This document shows, piece by piece, positions 42,808-52,290 of a stretch of 64,000 nt of DNA; the first letter of the stretch is position 1, and each line of letters begins with the position of its first letter. Made by a program: the position numbers and the translations under genes. This DNA comes from JL08 sp039969355 (GTDB lineage Bacteria > Pseudomonadota > Alphaproteobacteria > Rhodobacterales > Rhodobacteraceae): positions 62,001 through 126,000 of the forward strand of contig JBDVOA010000006.1 of NCBI GenBank assembly GCA_039969355.1. The letters are read 5' to 3'. The notes under the pieces are model-generated. The model searched no databases. It saw only the letters and a list, made by a program, of their open reading frames with translations, and had not been told where the DNA came from.

Positions 42808-43733
42808 TGGGTGAAGAATTTGTTTCGCTGTCCCTTCCACCAATATTGATCGGGACCTTCGCCGCCATCGCATGCGCACTGCCCGGTAATTTTCTGGTGC
42901 TGCGTAAACAGGCGTTGATTGGCGATGCCATCAGCCACGTAGTTCTGCCCGGTATTGTGGTCGCCTTTTTGATCACCGGTACCGTTACGACGTGGCCAAT
43001 GATGCTGGGCGCAGGTGGGGCCGCGCTGGTCGCTGTCGCAGCAATCGAGGTGATCCGCAAGCTGGGCCAGATCGAACCGGGTGCTGCAATGGGCGTGGTA
43101 TTCACTACAATGTTTGCCGGCGGCGTGCTGTTGCTGGAGCAATCTGATACATCCTCGGTTCATCTTGATGTGGAACATGCATTGTTCGGCAATCTGGAAA
43201 GCCTGATCTGGCTTGATGCGACCGGTTGGCCATCTCTGCTGGATCCGGCCGCTCTGTCCACTCTCCCGATCGAGCTAACGAGGATTGCGCTGGCTTTGAC
43301 CGGCGTGACGTTGTTCATCTGGTTGTTTTGGCGCCCGCTCAAGATTTCGACATTCGATGAAGGCTTTGCACAGACATTGGGAATAAGTACAGGCCCTGTC
43401 GGACTGGCATTGGTTGTCGTCGCGGCTATTTCAGCTGTTGCCGCGTTTGATGCAGTCGGTTCGATCATCGTAATCGCGATGTTTATCTGCCCCCCAGCCG
43501 CGGCACGGTTGATGACAAACCGGCTGGAACACCAGATCGCTTGGAGCATCGGTTTTGCAACGCTGGCTTCCGTCCTTGGTTATGTTCTGGCAGGATACGG
43601 CCCGTTGTGGATCGGCTCAGAAAACGCGGTAAGCGCGGCAGGGATGATTGCAACAGTATCCGGTTTGATACTTGCGCTTACTGCTCTGTTGGGCCGTCAC
43701 CGCAAACGGATGGGCACGCCGCTGGACACTTAG
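42804..43733 (+). CDS. Metal ABC transporter permease, second subunit
   Basis: A 309-residue ABC-3 permease with about eight helices. The opening (FLVLRKQALIGDAISHVVLPGIV) parallels its partner, and STFDEGFAQTLGIS and the PPAAARLMTNRL loop are family landmarks. It lacks the extra C-terminal domain. The start overlaps the previous stop (ATGATGG). Both permeases should form a heterodimeric channel. Confidence 0.9.
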   Translation: MMGEEFVSLSLPPILIGTFAAIACALPGNFLVLRKQALIGDAISHVVLPGIVVAFLITGTVTTWPMMLGAGGAALVAVAAIEVIRKLGQIEPGAAMGVVFTTMFAGGVLLLEQSDTSSVHLDVEHALFGNLESLIWLDATGWPSLLDPAALSTLPIELTRIALALTGVTLFIWLFWRPLKISTFDEGFAQTLGISTGPVGLALVVVAAISAVAAFDAVGSIIVIAMFICPPAAARLMTNRLEHQIAWSIGFATLASVLGYVLAGYGPLWIGSENAVSAAGMIATVSGLILALTALLGRHRKRMGTPLDT

Positions 43734-43773
43734 GACCGGTCCTACTCGGTGTTTGTCCGCCGAGATGTCGGCG
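43731..43773 (+). terminator. Palindrome and hairpins at the end of the metal transporter operon
   Basis: TAGGACCGGTCCTA (43731-43744) is a perfect palindrome overlapping the stop codon. CGCCGA (43758-43763) and TCGGCG (43768-43773) form a six-base stem with loop GATG. T-rich sequence follows only from about 43782. A terminator is plausible. Confidence 0.35.
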
Positions 43774-43851
43774 ATAAAGGTGTTTCAGTTTTATTTTGAA
43801 AGTCACTACTGATTTTATACATTAGAAGCAGGATCAAAGGATGGGCCTGTC

Positions 43852-45270
43852 ATGAAACGTTACCCTCGCAATATGAACGGTTATGGAGCCACGCCCCAGG
43901 ATGCAGACTGGCCCGGTGGCGCGCGGATCGCTGTGCAATTTGTGCTGAATTATGAAGAAGGCGGCGAAAACAACATTTTGCATGGCGACGCCGGATCAGA
44001 AGCGTTTCTGTCCGAAATAGTGGGCGCTGCGGCTTGGCCAGGGCAGCGGCATTGGAATATGGAGAGCATATACGAATACGGCGCACGCGCCGGTTTCTGG
44101 CGGCTCCATCGATTGTTCACCAAGGCAAGCATTCCCGTAACAGTTTATGGTGTCGCCACCGCTTTGGCGCGTAGCCCCGAGCAAGTCGCGGCCATGCAGG
44201 ATGCCGATTGGGAGATCGCGAGTCATGGCCTGAAGTGGATCGAGTACAAGGATTACCCGGCCGACGCTGAAGCTGCCGATATGGCAGAGGCGATACGGTT
44301 GCATACTGAGGTGACGGGCGACGCGCCGCAAGGTTGGTATACCGGTCGTTGTTCGGAAAACACTGTCAGGCTGGCCGCGGAAACCGGGCAACTTGCCTAT
44401 GTCTCTGACGCTTATGACGACGATTTGCCATATTGGCTGCGCGTCGGTGAGAGAGACCAGTTGGTTATACCCTATACGCTTGACGCCAACGACATGAGGT
44501 TTGCCACACCGCAGGGGTTCAACTCTGGCGATCAATTCTTTGCTTATCTGCGGGACAGCTTTGATGCGCTCTATGCTGAAGGCGTCGAAGGTTCGGCTAA
44601 AATGATGTCGATCGGCCTGCATTGTCGATTGATCGGGCGGCCCGGTCGCGTGCAGGCGCTGGCGCGGTTTATTGAATACATCGAAGGTTTTAAAGGTGTA
44701 TGGTGCCCCCGCCGTATCGATATCGCGCGGCACTGGCAGGAGAATCATCGACCAACTGATGCGCCTGGGCCTTTGCCAACGCAAATGGACAGGTCCGATT
44801 TTGTCAAATCATTCGGCGGCATCTTTGAACATTCACCCTGGATCGCTGAGCGCGCGTATGACCTAGAACTTGGGCCTGCACACGACAGCGCCGCCGGAGT
44901 GCACTCAGCACTCGCCCGTATGTTTCGCAGCGCCAGCTATGAAAAACGACTGAGCGTCTTGACGGCACATCCAGATTTGGCCGGAAAATTAGCGGCGGCC
45001 AAGCGACTGACTGCGGAAAGTACTGCCGAACAGGCGGGTGCCGGGCTGGATGCATTAACGGCTGAGGAACATGCTGCGTTTACGTCGCTAAATTCGGCCT
45101 ATGTCGAAAAACACGGTTTCCCCTTCATCATCGCTGTTCGCGACCACTCAAAGTCTAGCATATTGGCGGCTTTTCAAACCCGGGTCGGCAATGACACTGG
45201 CACTGAGTTTCAAACTGCCTGCAAACAAGTTGAACGCATTGCCCAATTGCGACTGAAGGAACTACTATGA
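43852..45270 (+). CDS. Fused allantoinase (PuuE type) and OHCU decarboxylase (UraD)
   Basis: A 472-residue bifunctional ureide-pathway protein. Residues about 1-305 are a polysaccharide-deacetylase-fold allantoinase of the PuuE type (VQFVLNYEEGGENNIL, EIASHGLKWIEYKDY, GLHCRLIGRPGR). Residues about 312-472 are the UraD decarboxylase (FVKSFGGIFEHSPWIAERA, LSVLTAHPDLAGKLA, SSILAAFQTRVGND). UraD converts OHCU to S-allantoin, and PuuE opens the allantoin ring to allantoate. The cupin gene that follows overlaps by four bases. Urate oxidase and HIU hydrolase are not in the window. Confidence 0.92.
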   Translation: MKRYPRNMNGYGATPQDADWPGGARIAVQFVLNYEEGGENNILHGDAGSEAFLSEIVGAAAWPGQRHWNMESIYEYGARAGFWRLHRLFTKASIPVTVYGVATALARSPEQVAAMQDADWEIASHGLKWIEYKDYPADAEAADMAEAIRLHTEVTGDAPQGWYTGRCSENTVRLAAETGQLAYVSDAYDDDLPYWLRVGERDQLVIPYTLDANDMRFATPQGFNSGDQFFAYLRDSFDALYAEGVEGSAKMMSIGLHCRLIGRPGRVQALARFIEYIEGFKGVWCPRRIDIARHWQENHRPTDAPGPLPTQMDRSDFVKSFGGIFEHSPWIAERAYDLELGPAHDSAAGVHSALARMFRSASYEKRLSVLTAHPDLAGKLAAAKRLTAESTAEQAGAGLDALTAEEHAAFTSLNSAYVEKHGFPFIIAVRDHSKSSILAAFQTRVGNDTGTEFQTACKQVERIAQLRLKELL

Positions 45271-46076
45271 GTTACGCATTTCCGCCCGGCGGTCTTCCCG
45301 ATCAGACAGTCGATCCCAACGGAACCGCAGTCTTCACCGAAGCTTATGCTGTCCTGCCAGCCCTCACGATGCGAGATATTGTTACGAGTGAACTACCCGG
45401 TTGGCACGGTGCACGAACGTGGATTCTTGCGCGGCCGCTCAGCGGTTTTGCCGAAACTTTTGCGCAATATGCTGTTGAACTTGCGCCTGGTGGGGGAAGC
45501 GAAACACCTGAGCCGGATGCCAACGCACAGGCGGTCTTACTGGTTACCAATGGCAGCCTGACGATGATACTAGGCGGCGTTTCACATCGGTTGAGCGCGG
45601 GCAGCTATGTCTATATCCCGGCGGGGTCAGACTGGTCGCTGAAAAACACCGGCGCCGGAACGGCGCAATTCCACTGGGTGCGCAAAAGATATGAGCCCGC
45701 CCCAGGTCTGGATGCCCCGGAAGCATTTGTCACATCTGACCGGGACGTTGCACCAAGTGAGATGCCCGATTGTGATGGGGTCTGGGCCACGACGCGTTTT
45801 GTTGATCCGGGTGATCTGCGTCACGACATGCATGTAAATATCGTGACGTTCCAACCTGGGGGGCGCATTCCCTTTGCCGAAACTCACGTCATGGAGCACG
45901 GGCTTTACGTGTTACAAGGCACAGCTGACTATTTGCTCAACAAGGACTGGGTCAGTGTAGGGCCGGGCGATTTCATGTGGTTGCGCGCTTTTTGCCCTCA
46001 GGCCTGCATTGCCACCGGGAACGAACCTTTTCGGTATCTGCTTTACAAGGATGTCAATCGTCATCCGCCGCTCTGA
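45267..46076 (+). CDS. allE: (S)-ureidoglycine aminohydrolase
   Basis: A 269-residue bicupin that releases ammonia from S-ureidoglycine, giving S-ureidoglycolate. Two cupin modules are visible: the first in AGSYVYIPAGSDWSLKN and the second in FQPGGRIPFAETHVMEHGLYVL, which supplies the Mn-binding Glu/His/Gln residues. DFMWLRAFCPQACIATG follows the YlbA/AllE C-terminal pattern. Overlaps the PuuE-UraD gene (ATGA) and acts two steps downstream of it. Confidence 0.88.
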   Translation: MSYAFPPGGLPDQTVDPNGTAVFTEAYAVLPALTMRDIVTSELPGWHGARTWILARPLSGFAETFAQYAVELAPGGGSETPEPDANAQAVLLVTNGSLTMILGGVSHRLSAGSYVYIPAGSDWSLKNTGAGTAQFHWVRKRYEPAPGLDAPEAFVTSDRDVAPSEMPDCDGVWATTRFVDPGDLRHDMHVNIVTFQPGGRIPFAETHVMEHGLYVLQGTADYLLNKDWVSVGPGDFMWLRAFCPQACIATGNEPFRYLLYKDVNRHPPL

Positions 46077-46141
46077 ACACGCGTCGAAAGTCTGAACAAT
46101 CGTATGGCAGAATCGCCGCCAGTCATGCTAGGTTTAGCGTC

Positions 46142-47968
46142 ATGGCGCAACCTGACCCCAATATAGGCGAAAGCCCTCCCGTTATCAGGCAATTGGATGA
46201 CGCGGCAATTAATCGTATTGCGGCTGGTGAAGTGGTCGAACGCCCGGCATCTGCCGTCAAAGAACTGGTCGAGAATGCTATCGACGCCGGCGCCCGCAGA
46301 ATAGATGTTGCGATCGCAGATGGTGGAAAAACTCTGATCTGCGTAACAGATGACGGATGCGGAATTGCGCCGCAGGACCTGATGCTAGCCTTGTCACGCC
46401 ATGCGACGTCAAAAATCGACGGCACTGACCTGTTGAATATCCAAACTTTCGGATTTCGTGGCGAGGCGCTTCCTTCTCTCGGGGCAGTTGGCAGGCTGAC
46501 AATCACGTCTCGCATGACCGGTCACGATGCTGCGGCAATTTCCGTTGCAGGAGGGCATATGGGGGTTGTAAGGCCCGCGGCGTTGAGTGCCGGAACGATT
46601 GTCGAACTCCGAGACTTGTTTTACGCGACGCCAGCGCGACTAAAATTCATGCGGACAGATCGGGCCGAAAGCCAGGCAATTACTGACATAATCAAGCGTC
46701 TTGCTATGGCCCAGCCATTCGTCAGTTTCGTTTTGCGGGACGTATCTGGCGGCGACGAAGGTCGTGAGACTTTTCGCGCTGACGCCGAAACCGGTGATAT
46801 GTTTGACGCACTGCACGGTCGATTAGGATCGGTCCTCGGTCGGGAGTTTGCCGACAATTCGCTAAGAATTGATGCAGTGCGCGAAGGGTTGCATTTATCT
46901 GGATATGCGGCTCTGCCAACCTATTCGCGCGGTTCGGCTGTGGCGCAATATCTGTTTGTGAATGGACGCCCCGTAAAAGACAAGTTGCTGATCGGTGCAT
47001 TGCGGGGTGCGTATTTCGATTTTCTTTCGCGCGACAGACACCCGGCTGCGGCGCTGTTTTTGGATTGCGACCCCCATTTAGTGGACGTGAACGTCCACCC
47101 AGCCAAGTCAGAGGTGCGGTTTCGTGACCCCGGCTTGGCTCGCGGTTTGATTGTATCTGCTCTGCGTCACGCTCTGGCAGAAGCGGGGCATCGCGCGTCC
47201 AGCACGGTCGCTGATGCGACGTTAGGTGCAATGATGCCGGAACCTTCTGGTGGAGCTCGGGTCTATCAGATGGATCGGCCCACAGCAGCGCCCTACGCGC
47301 CGGTTTTTCAAGAAGCAGCTCCAGTATTCGGCCGCGTCGATGTTCAGTCGGATGACGTTGCTTCGACAACAGAGCCGCATCCAGATGACTATCCATTGGG
47401 CGCGGCGCGCGGACAAGTACATGAAAACTACATCATCGCCCAAACTTCGACCGGCATGGTCATTGTGGATCAACACGCGGCACATGAACGACTTGTATAT
47501 GAGAAACTCAAGCGTCAGATGGCCGAAAATGGTGTGGCCGCCCAAGCGCTGCTGATACCGGAAATTGTTGAGCTGTCGAATGCCGACTGCGTGCGACTGA
47601 CAGATGCCGCTGACGAGCTGAATAAATTTGGTTTAACCATTGAACCATTTGGTGGGGGCGCCATCGCTATCCGTGAAACGCCGGCCATTCTAGGCGAGGT
47701 GAACGCTCGCGCCCTTGTGCTGGATATCCTTGATGAGCTTGCTGATCAGGGCGAAAGCAATGCTGTTCCTGCGCGTATTGAGGCGATCCTGAGCCGGGTT
47801 GCTTGCCATGGATCAATTCGTTCGGGGCGACGGATGAGGGCCGAAGAGATGAACGCGCTTTTGCGCGAGATGGAAGCAACGCCACATTCTGGTCAGTGTA
47901 ATCATGGACGCCCGACCTATGTCGAATTGAAATTGTCAGACATAGAGCGGCTGTTTGGACGCACATGA
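46142..47968 (+). CDS. mutL: DNA mismatch repair protein MutL
   Basis: A 608-residue GHKL ATPase that links MutS to downstream repair. ATP-binding motifs: AGEVVERPASAVKELVENAIDAG (split as AGEVVERPASAVKEL and VENAIDAG), VTDDGCGI, and TFGFRGEALPSLGAVG. The C-terminal dimerisation domain contains IIAQTSTGMVIVDQHAAHER and ACHGSIRSGRRM, with DQHAAHER and CNHGRPT suggesting an endonuclease-type metal site, as in MutL of bacteria lacking MutH. I start at ATG 46142; the frame is open further upstream into allE. rmuC overlaps its stop by four bases. Confidence 0.96.
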   Translation: MAQPDPNIGESPPVIRQLDDAAINRIAAGEVVERPASAVKELVENAIDAGARRIDVAIADGGKTLICVTDDGCGIAPQDLMLALSRHATSKIDGTDLLNIQTFGFRGEALPSLGAVGRLTITSRMTGHDAAAISVAGGHMGVVRPAALSAGTIVELRDLFYATPARLKFMRTDRAESQAITDIIKRLAMAQPFVSFVLRDVSGGDEGRETFRADAETGDMFDALHGRLGSVLGREFADNSLRIDAVREGLHLSGYAALPTYSRGSAVAQYLFVNGRPVKDKLLIGALRGAYFDFLSRDRHPAAALFLDCDPHLVDVNVHPAKSEVRFRDPGLARGLIVSALRHALAEAGHRASSTVADATLGAMMPEPSGGARVYQMDRPTAAPYAPVFQEAAPVFGRVDVQSDDVASTTEPHPDDYPLGAARGQVHENYIIAQTSTGMVIVDQHAAHERLVYEKLKRQMAENGVAAQALLIPEIVELSNADCVRLTDAADELNKFGLTIEPFGGGAIAIRETPAILGEVNARALVLDILDELADQGESNAVPARIEAILSRVACHGSIRSGRRMRAEEMNALLREMEATPHSGQCNHGRPTYVELKLSDIERLFGRT

Positions 47969-49203
47969 TTGAAATTGCAGGGAAACCCTTATCGTTAGAT
48001 GACCCGGTAGTGATTGTAGCTCTGGTCGGTGCAGTTCTTATCTTTTTGGTGTTTGTGCTATTGATCATGGCGGTCCGCTCGGCCTCTGCCTCTGCCAAAA
48101 TGGCAGCTCCGCTGTCCCAGCAGATTGGCCTTTTGGATCAGAATGTGCAGCAACTCGGCATGGGGCAAGAACAGTTGCGCGGCGGCTTGCAAACCGTCTC
48201 CGACACGCAGGCAAATGCCCAAACACAAGTGATCCAGACAATGGAGGCGCGGCTTTCGTCAGTTCAGCAGCAAATGAACGATCGGCTGGCTGAAAACGCG
48301 ATGAAATCAGCACGGACGTTGGCCGAAATGCAGGAACGGATGCGCGAGACGTTGCATGGGTCCTCCAAACAGACGACGACTTCTTTGACCCAGTTGCAGG
48401 AACGGTTGGCGACCATAGATAAAGCGCAGGAAAACATTACCAAGCTTAGTGGTGATGTGCTGTCGTTGCAGGACATTCTAAGCAACAAACAGACACGTGG
48501 GGCATTTGGTGAAATTCAGTTGAATGACATCGTATCCAAGGCTCTGCCCAAGGACAGCTATGCATTGCAGGCGACGCTGAGCAATGGCAAGCGTGCGGAC
48601 TGTCTAATCCATTTGCCTAACCCGCCGGGGCCAATTGTTATCGATAGCAAATTTCCGTTGGAAGCCTACGAAGCGCTTAGGAACGCCAAGACCGATCGGG
48701 AACTTAACGAGGCTGCCAAGGCAATGCGCATTGCGGTCAAGACCCATATCAAGGCCATTTCGGACAAGTATATTCTGGAAGGAGAGACCGCCGACGGCGC
48801 ATTGATGTTCTTGCCATCCGAGGCTGTTTACGCGGAATTACACGCCAACTTTCCAGAATTGGTACGTGAAGGATTTGCGGCGCGTGTTTGGATCGTGTCG
48901 CCAACAACATGCATGGCCACTCTCAACACTATGCGTGCAATATTGAAAGATGCGCGGATGCGCGAACAGGCCGGGGCCATTCGCAAGACGCTGAAGATGC
49001 TACACCGGGACGTTGAGATCGTCGTGGAAAAAGTAGACAAACTTAACACCCATTTTGGTCAGGCGCGCGCGGACCTTGATGGGATCAACACAGCAGCAGA
49101 ACGGGCCGGAAAGCGCGCAACCCGGCTGGACAATTTTGATTTTGAGGAACTTGCGCCGGATGATGTCGCGAATGTTGTGCCGCTGACCAAACCCGAAACG
49201 TGA
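47965..49203 (+). CDS. rmuC: DNA recombination protein RmuC
   Basis: A 412-residue protein. An N-terminal membrane anchor (about residues 15-35) is followed by a coiled coil rich in Gln (about 45-160), then the RmuC domain with LSNKQTRGAFGEIQLNDIV, IVIDSKFPLEAYEAL, MFLPSEAVYAEL and VWIVSPTTCMATLNTMRAIL. RmuC limits DNA inversions at short repeats; the fold is nuclease-like. The four-base overlap with mutL suggests coupled translation of two genome-maintenance genes. Confidence 0.93.
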   Translation: MIEIAGKPLSLDDPVVIVALVGAVLIFLVFVLLIMAVRSASASAKMAAPLSQQIGLLDQNVQQLGMGQEQLRGGLQTVSDTQANAQTQVIQTMEARLSSVQQQMNDRLAENAMKSARTLAEMQERMRETLHGSSKQTTTSLTQLQERLATIDKAQENITKLSGDVLSLQDILSNKQTRGAFGEIQLNDIVSKALPKDSYALQATLSNGKRADCLIHLPNPPGPIVIDSKFPLEAYEALRNAKTDRELNEAAKAMRIAVKTHIKAISDKYILEGETADGALMFLPSEAVYAELHANFPELVREGFAARVWIVSPTTCMATLNTMRAILKDARMREQAGAIRKTLKMLHRDVEIVVEKVDKLNTHFGQARADLDGINTAAERAGKRATRLDNFDFEELAPDDVANVVPLTKPET

Positions 49204-49209
49204 GCAAAG

Positions 49210-50073
49210 CTATCGGGATATCCCTTTTTGATGGAGAAGATGGGCCAGTACGGCTGCAAAGACAATCCCGCCGCCGATCATGGTGGCGCCACTTATGGCT
49301 TGGGTAAAAAATATCCAGACCCAGATTGGTGCAAGCGGTGCGTCCAGTGCGGTGATCAATGCCGTTTCTATGGGTGGTAGCATTCGCGCGCCCAGCGAAA
49401 ACAGGGCCAGTCCAACGGCGGAATTCACCACGCCAAACAGGGCCAGAAGGCCCAGTTGATCCACGGTTACGTCGATACCTTCAGCAAGTGGGATGGCGGC
49501 CAGTCCGCTCAGCAATGCAGACAAACATGCGGCTGGCATGATCGGCAAAGATTGATACCGCCGCGAAATGACCATCATAATGGCAAGCACCAGCGTCATC
49601 CCAAAGGCGAGTAAGTCGCCAAAAAGATCCCCCTCAAGGCTGAAGCCAACCATGATCCCGACCCCGATTAAGGCAAAAAGGCTGGCGATGATTGCGCTTT
49701 TCGTCGGGCGCTCGCGCATGACAATCCACGCAAGCGCTGCAGCGACCAGCGGGACGGTGGCATAAATTATTGATACATGCGCAACGGTTGTGGTGCGCAG
49801 GGCGAAAATGAAGCACAACATCCCGATTGCCGAGATGATCGCGAACATCCATCCCGGAATGCCCAATTTGGTAAAGCCAGTGAAGCCGCTGCGACCTTCG
49901 AGAAGCAGGATGACCGACAAAATACCAATCGCGCCAAAAAGTCCGCGCCAGACCAGCATTGTGCCGGTATTAACCGCGATGACATGGGTGAATAAACCGG
50001 CAGTGCTCCACGCGACTGCTGAGCAGGTGATAATAATAAGGCCTAGCTGATAGCTGCCGGTTTCGCGGTTCAT
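49210..50073 (-). CDS. EamA-family (DMT) transporter
   Basis: A 287-residue inner-membrane protein with ten predicted helices in two EamA repeats; the second begins near residue 150. STAGLFTHVIAVNTGTMLVWRGLFG and ITALDAPLAPIWVWIFF are typical of the family. It is expected to export amino acids, nucleosides or other metabolites. Convergent with rmuC, six bases apart. Confidence 0.85.
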   Translation of the reverse strand: MNRETGSYQLGLIIITCSAVAWSTAGLFTHVIAVNTGTMLVWRGLFGAIGILSVILLLEGRSGFTGFTKLGIPGWMFAIISAIGMLCFIFALRTTTVAHVSIIYATVPLVAAALAWIVMRERPTKSAIIASLFALIGVGIMVGFSLEGDLFGDLLAFGMTLVLAIMMVISRRYQSLPIMPAACLSALLSGLAAIPLAEGIDVTVDQLGLLALFGVVNSAVGLALFSLGARMLPPIETALITALDAPLAPIWVWIFFTQAISGATMIGGGIVFAAVLAHLLHQKGISR

Positions 50074-50227
50074 TTGCTGTATCCGGAGGACGGGAAATTC
50101 GGACCCAGTCTACACCAAACCTACTGACGCAAATTGTCAGTAACCATTGCTGAATTTACTGCCCCAGCCAATTTTTCTTTGTTTGAGCAGGATCAAAGAC
50201 GACAGACTGCGAATTGCTGTCAGATTA

Positions 50228-50236
50228 TGCTATACT
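50228..50236 (+). promoter_or_regulatory. Extended -10 promoter of the DUF3775 gene
   Basis: TGCTATACT provides an extended -10 element (TG-N-TATACT) about 20 bases before the ATG at 50257. The -35 position has only the weak match TGCGAA. AAGGGGG serves as ribosome binding site. Confidence 0.4.
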
Positions 50237-50256
50237 AAATGTAAGGGGGCCTCGGC

Positions 50257-50583
50257 ATGCTTGATATTTCCAAAGGGCAAATCGCGCAGATCATATTGAT
50301 GGGGCGCGAATTGGTTCGGGCCGAAGGTGAATTGCGCGGGCTGATTGATCGGTTGAACGAAGACGCACAGGCAGAGTTGGTTGCAATCATGTGGATTGGG
50401 CGGGGCAGCTTTGAACCGGAGGATCTCGTAGAAGCGGTGTCGACAGCAAAACGCGAGGCTTCTACACCAACGGCTGACTATCTGATCGGGACGCCGCATA
50501 TGTCGGACCATCTGGAAAACGGACTCGATGCGCTGGGAATTTCCGCATCAGATGAGGAAGACAATCTTATGTCACCCCATTAG
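50257..50583 (+). CDS. DUF3775-family protein
   Basis: A 108-residue acidic protein. LNEDAQAELVAIMWIGRGSFEPEDLVEAVSTAK is the DUF3775 core, read here in parts as LNEDAQAELVAIMWIGRG and FEPEDLVEAV; YLIGTPHMSDHLENGLDALG ends the domain. Function unknown. Monocistronic; its 3' end overlaps the convergent saccharopine dehydrogenase gene by four bases. Confidence 0.82.
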   Translation: MLDISKGQIAQIILMGRELVRAEGELRGLIDRLNEDAQAELVAIMWIGRGSFEPEDLVEAVSTAKREASTPTADYLIGTPHMSDHLENGLDALGISASDEEDNLMSPH

Positions 50584-51641
50584 GGTTTCAGCCGGCCAAT
50601 ATGTTCGTCAAATGTTGATTTTGCACGCCCCCATACGCCCGCCAAAAGATCATCCAACGTCAGGAGCGACGGTAAAAGCTGTTCGGCAAAGTCCTGCGAA
50701 CTTTCCACCGGCAGCATTGATGGAAGATTATCGATAGCCGTCACGTCCAACACTGGATCCTCTTGGATGCGCAGTGCAGGGGCGTCCCATGTTGTTGTGC
50801 GATCATAGACTTTTATCGGGGAAAAATCGCTGTCCGGATCGCACGCGATGTCCCCTATCACGGAGAGGCTGCGAGGACCTGTTGTCGCATTGGCTGGCAC
50901 AAATACCGGTGTGCCTGGGCGCGCCAGGATACAATTCAGAAAAATGTCATGTTCCAATACTTCGGGGAACGGCCCGCCGCGAGCAGTTTCAGCCATGTCC
51001 CATTTGGTGACAGCGACCCCCATCGCGTCGCAAAGTTCTGACGCCCCGGTACCGACACGGCCCAATGCCCCAATAACCAACGCGTTCGGGCGTTCGGTTA
51101 CCACAGCGTCCAGCTCCGCGAGCAGGTCACACTCAAGGATCGTTGAACTGCCATAAACGCTCACCGGATCAGCAATGCCGCCACGTTGTTGTGCCGCCCA
51201 ACATTTCAGGGCAACTGCCGCGCCTGCATATCCCGCCCAGTATCCGAAAGCTGCAACGCGCCGGCTGGTTTCATCTACCAGGTATTCCAGATCGTAAAGC
51301 GTACCGCCGCCGGTGTGAAACCGTTTGAGCAGGGTTTGGCCATCAGGTTGTCCTTTGTACGCGTGACCAAATAGGATGTGCTTATGACTGAGCGGCGTGC
51401 TGTCTTCGGGAAGTTCCTTCAGTCCAAATATAATTGCGTCGTCGGGGGCTTCCGGCCACTGGCTCTCGGATGCAATGCTACAGCCCGCGTCCTTATACCC
51501 TTTAATTGGGATCGCGCGAGTCGAGCTTTCTTCGACTGTGACTTTGATGCCGTGATCCAGGAGAGTTTTCGCACCGTCTGGTGTCAGGCCGACCCTTTGC
51601 TCATTGGGCCTTTGTTCTGCCCGTACCCAGAGATGTGTCAT
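50580..51641 (-). CDS. Saccharopine dehydrogenase (NAD+, L-lysine-forming type), Lys1-like
   Basis: A 353-residue enzyme of the alanine dehydrogenase/PNT-like fold. EQRPNEQRVGLTPDGAK, ILFGHAYKGQPDGQTLL, VAAFGYWAGYAGAAVALKCW and VIGALGRVGTGASELCDAMG match fungal Lys1, which interconverts saccharopine and lysine plus 2-oxoglutarate. In bacteria it may serve lysine degradation. A saccharopine reductase partner is not seen here. It is the last gene of a likely minus-strand unit with the GST and histidine phosphatase. Confidence 0.88.
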   Translation of the reverse strand: MTHLWVRAEQRPNEQRVGLTPDGAKTLLDHGIKVTVEESSTRAIPIKGYKDAGCSIASESQWPEAPDDAIIFGLKELPEDSTPLSHKHILFGHAYKGQPDGQTLLKRFHTGGGTLYDLEYLVDETSRRVAAFGYWAGYAGAAVALKCWAAQQRGGIADPVSVYGSSTILECDLLAELDAVVTERPNALVIGALGRVGTGASELCDAMGVAVTKWDMAETARGGPFPEVLEHDIFLNCILARPGTPVFVPANATTGPRSLSVIGDIACDPDSDFSPIKVYDRTTTWDAPALRIQEDPVLDVTAIDNLPSMLPVESSQDFAEQLLPSLLTLDDLLAGVWGRAKSTFDEHIGRLKP

Positions 51642-51653
51642 GTCACGTGATCC

Positions 51654-52271
51654 TTAAAAGAAACCGTCAGCTTTTGCCTTTTGAACAGACGGGCGGCCCC
51701 ACATACGGGTCTGAAAATCGTGCAGGCGCGGATAATCAGCGATATCTACGCCGTCGCTTGGCAGCCACGTGGTGGCCGTAAACAGATAGGGGTCAGCCAG
51801 CGAATACCGATCACCAATAACAAACGGTCCTTGAAAAACGTCACGCTCAAAGTAGTCACAATTGCCGCTGACGTTCTCGGTCACCTTTGACTTCATGTCT
51901 TCAAAACTTGACTGGTTCCGAGCCCATCTCGATCCCCGTCCACCCATTGCATGGTTGACGTGCCAGGTGCTAGCGATGAATGTCATCACACTACGCATCT
52001 TCGCTGCATCAAATGGGCGTTCTGGGACAAGTTCAGCATCCGGAAACAGCGCCGCAAGGTAGTCCAGGATTGCGGCGGTTTCAGTTAGTATCCCGTCGCC
52101 TGTTTGCAACGCAGGGACACGGCCCTTTGGGTTGATCTTATGATAATCTGGTTTTGTTTGCTCAGCGATATCGAAATTTACGCGGGCCTTCTCGTAGGGC
52201 GCACCAACTTCATTCAAAATGATCGCCACGGCGGCAGATACGGAACCTGGTGAGTAATGAAGCGTGAACAA
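51654..52271 (-). CDS. Glutathione S-transferase family protein
   Basis: A 205-residue cytoplasmic protein. Thioredoxin-like N-domain (LHYSPGSVSAAVAIILNEVG, with Ser11 or nearby as candidate for glutathione activation; RVPALQ and TETAAIL contact glutathione). All-helical C-domain ends with YSLADPYLFTATTWL. Substrate unknown. It lies 12 bases before the saccharopine dehydrogenase gene. Confidence 0.87.
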   Translation of the reverse strand: MFTLHYSPGSVSAAVAIILNEVGAPYEKARVNFDIAEQTKPDYHKINPKGRVPALQTGDGILTETAAILDYLAALFPDAELVPERPFDAAKMRSVMTFIASTWHVNHAMGGRGSRWARNQSSFEDMKSKVTENVSGNCDYFERDVFQGPFVIGDRYSLADPYLFTATTWLPSDGVDIADYPRLHDFQTRMWGRPSVQKAKADGFF

Positions 52272-52290
52272 CTAATTTCCAGTACAAGAT

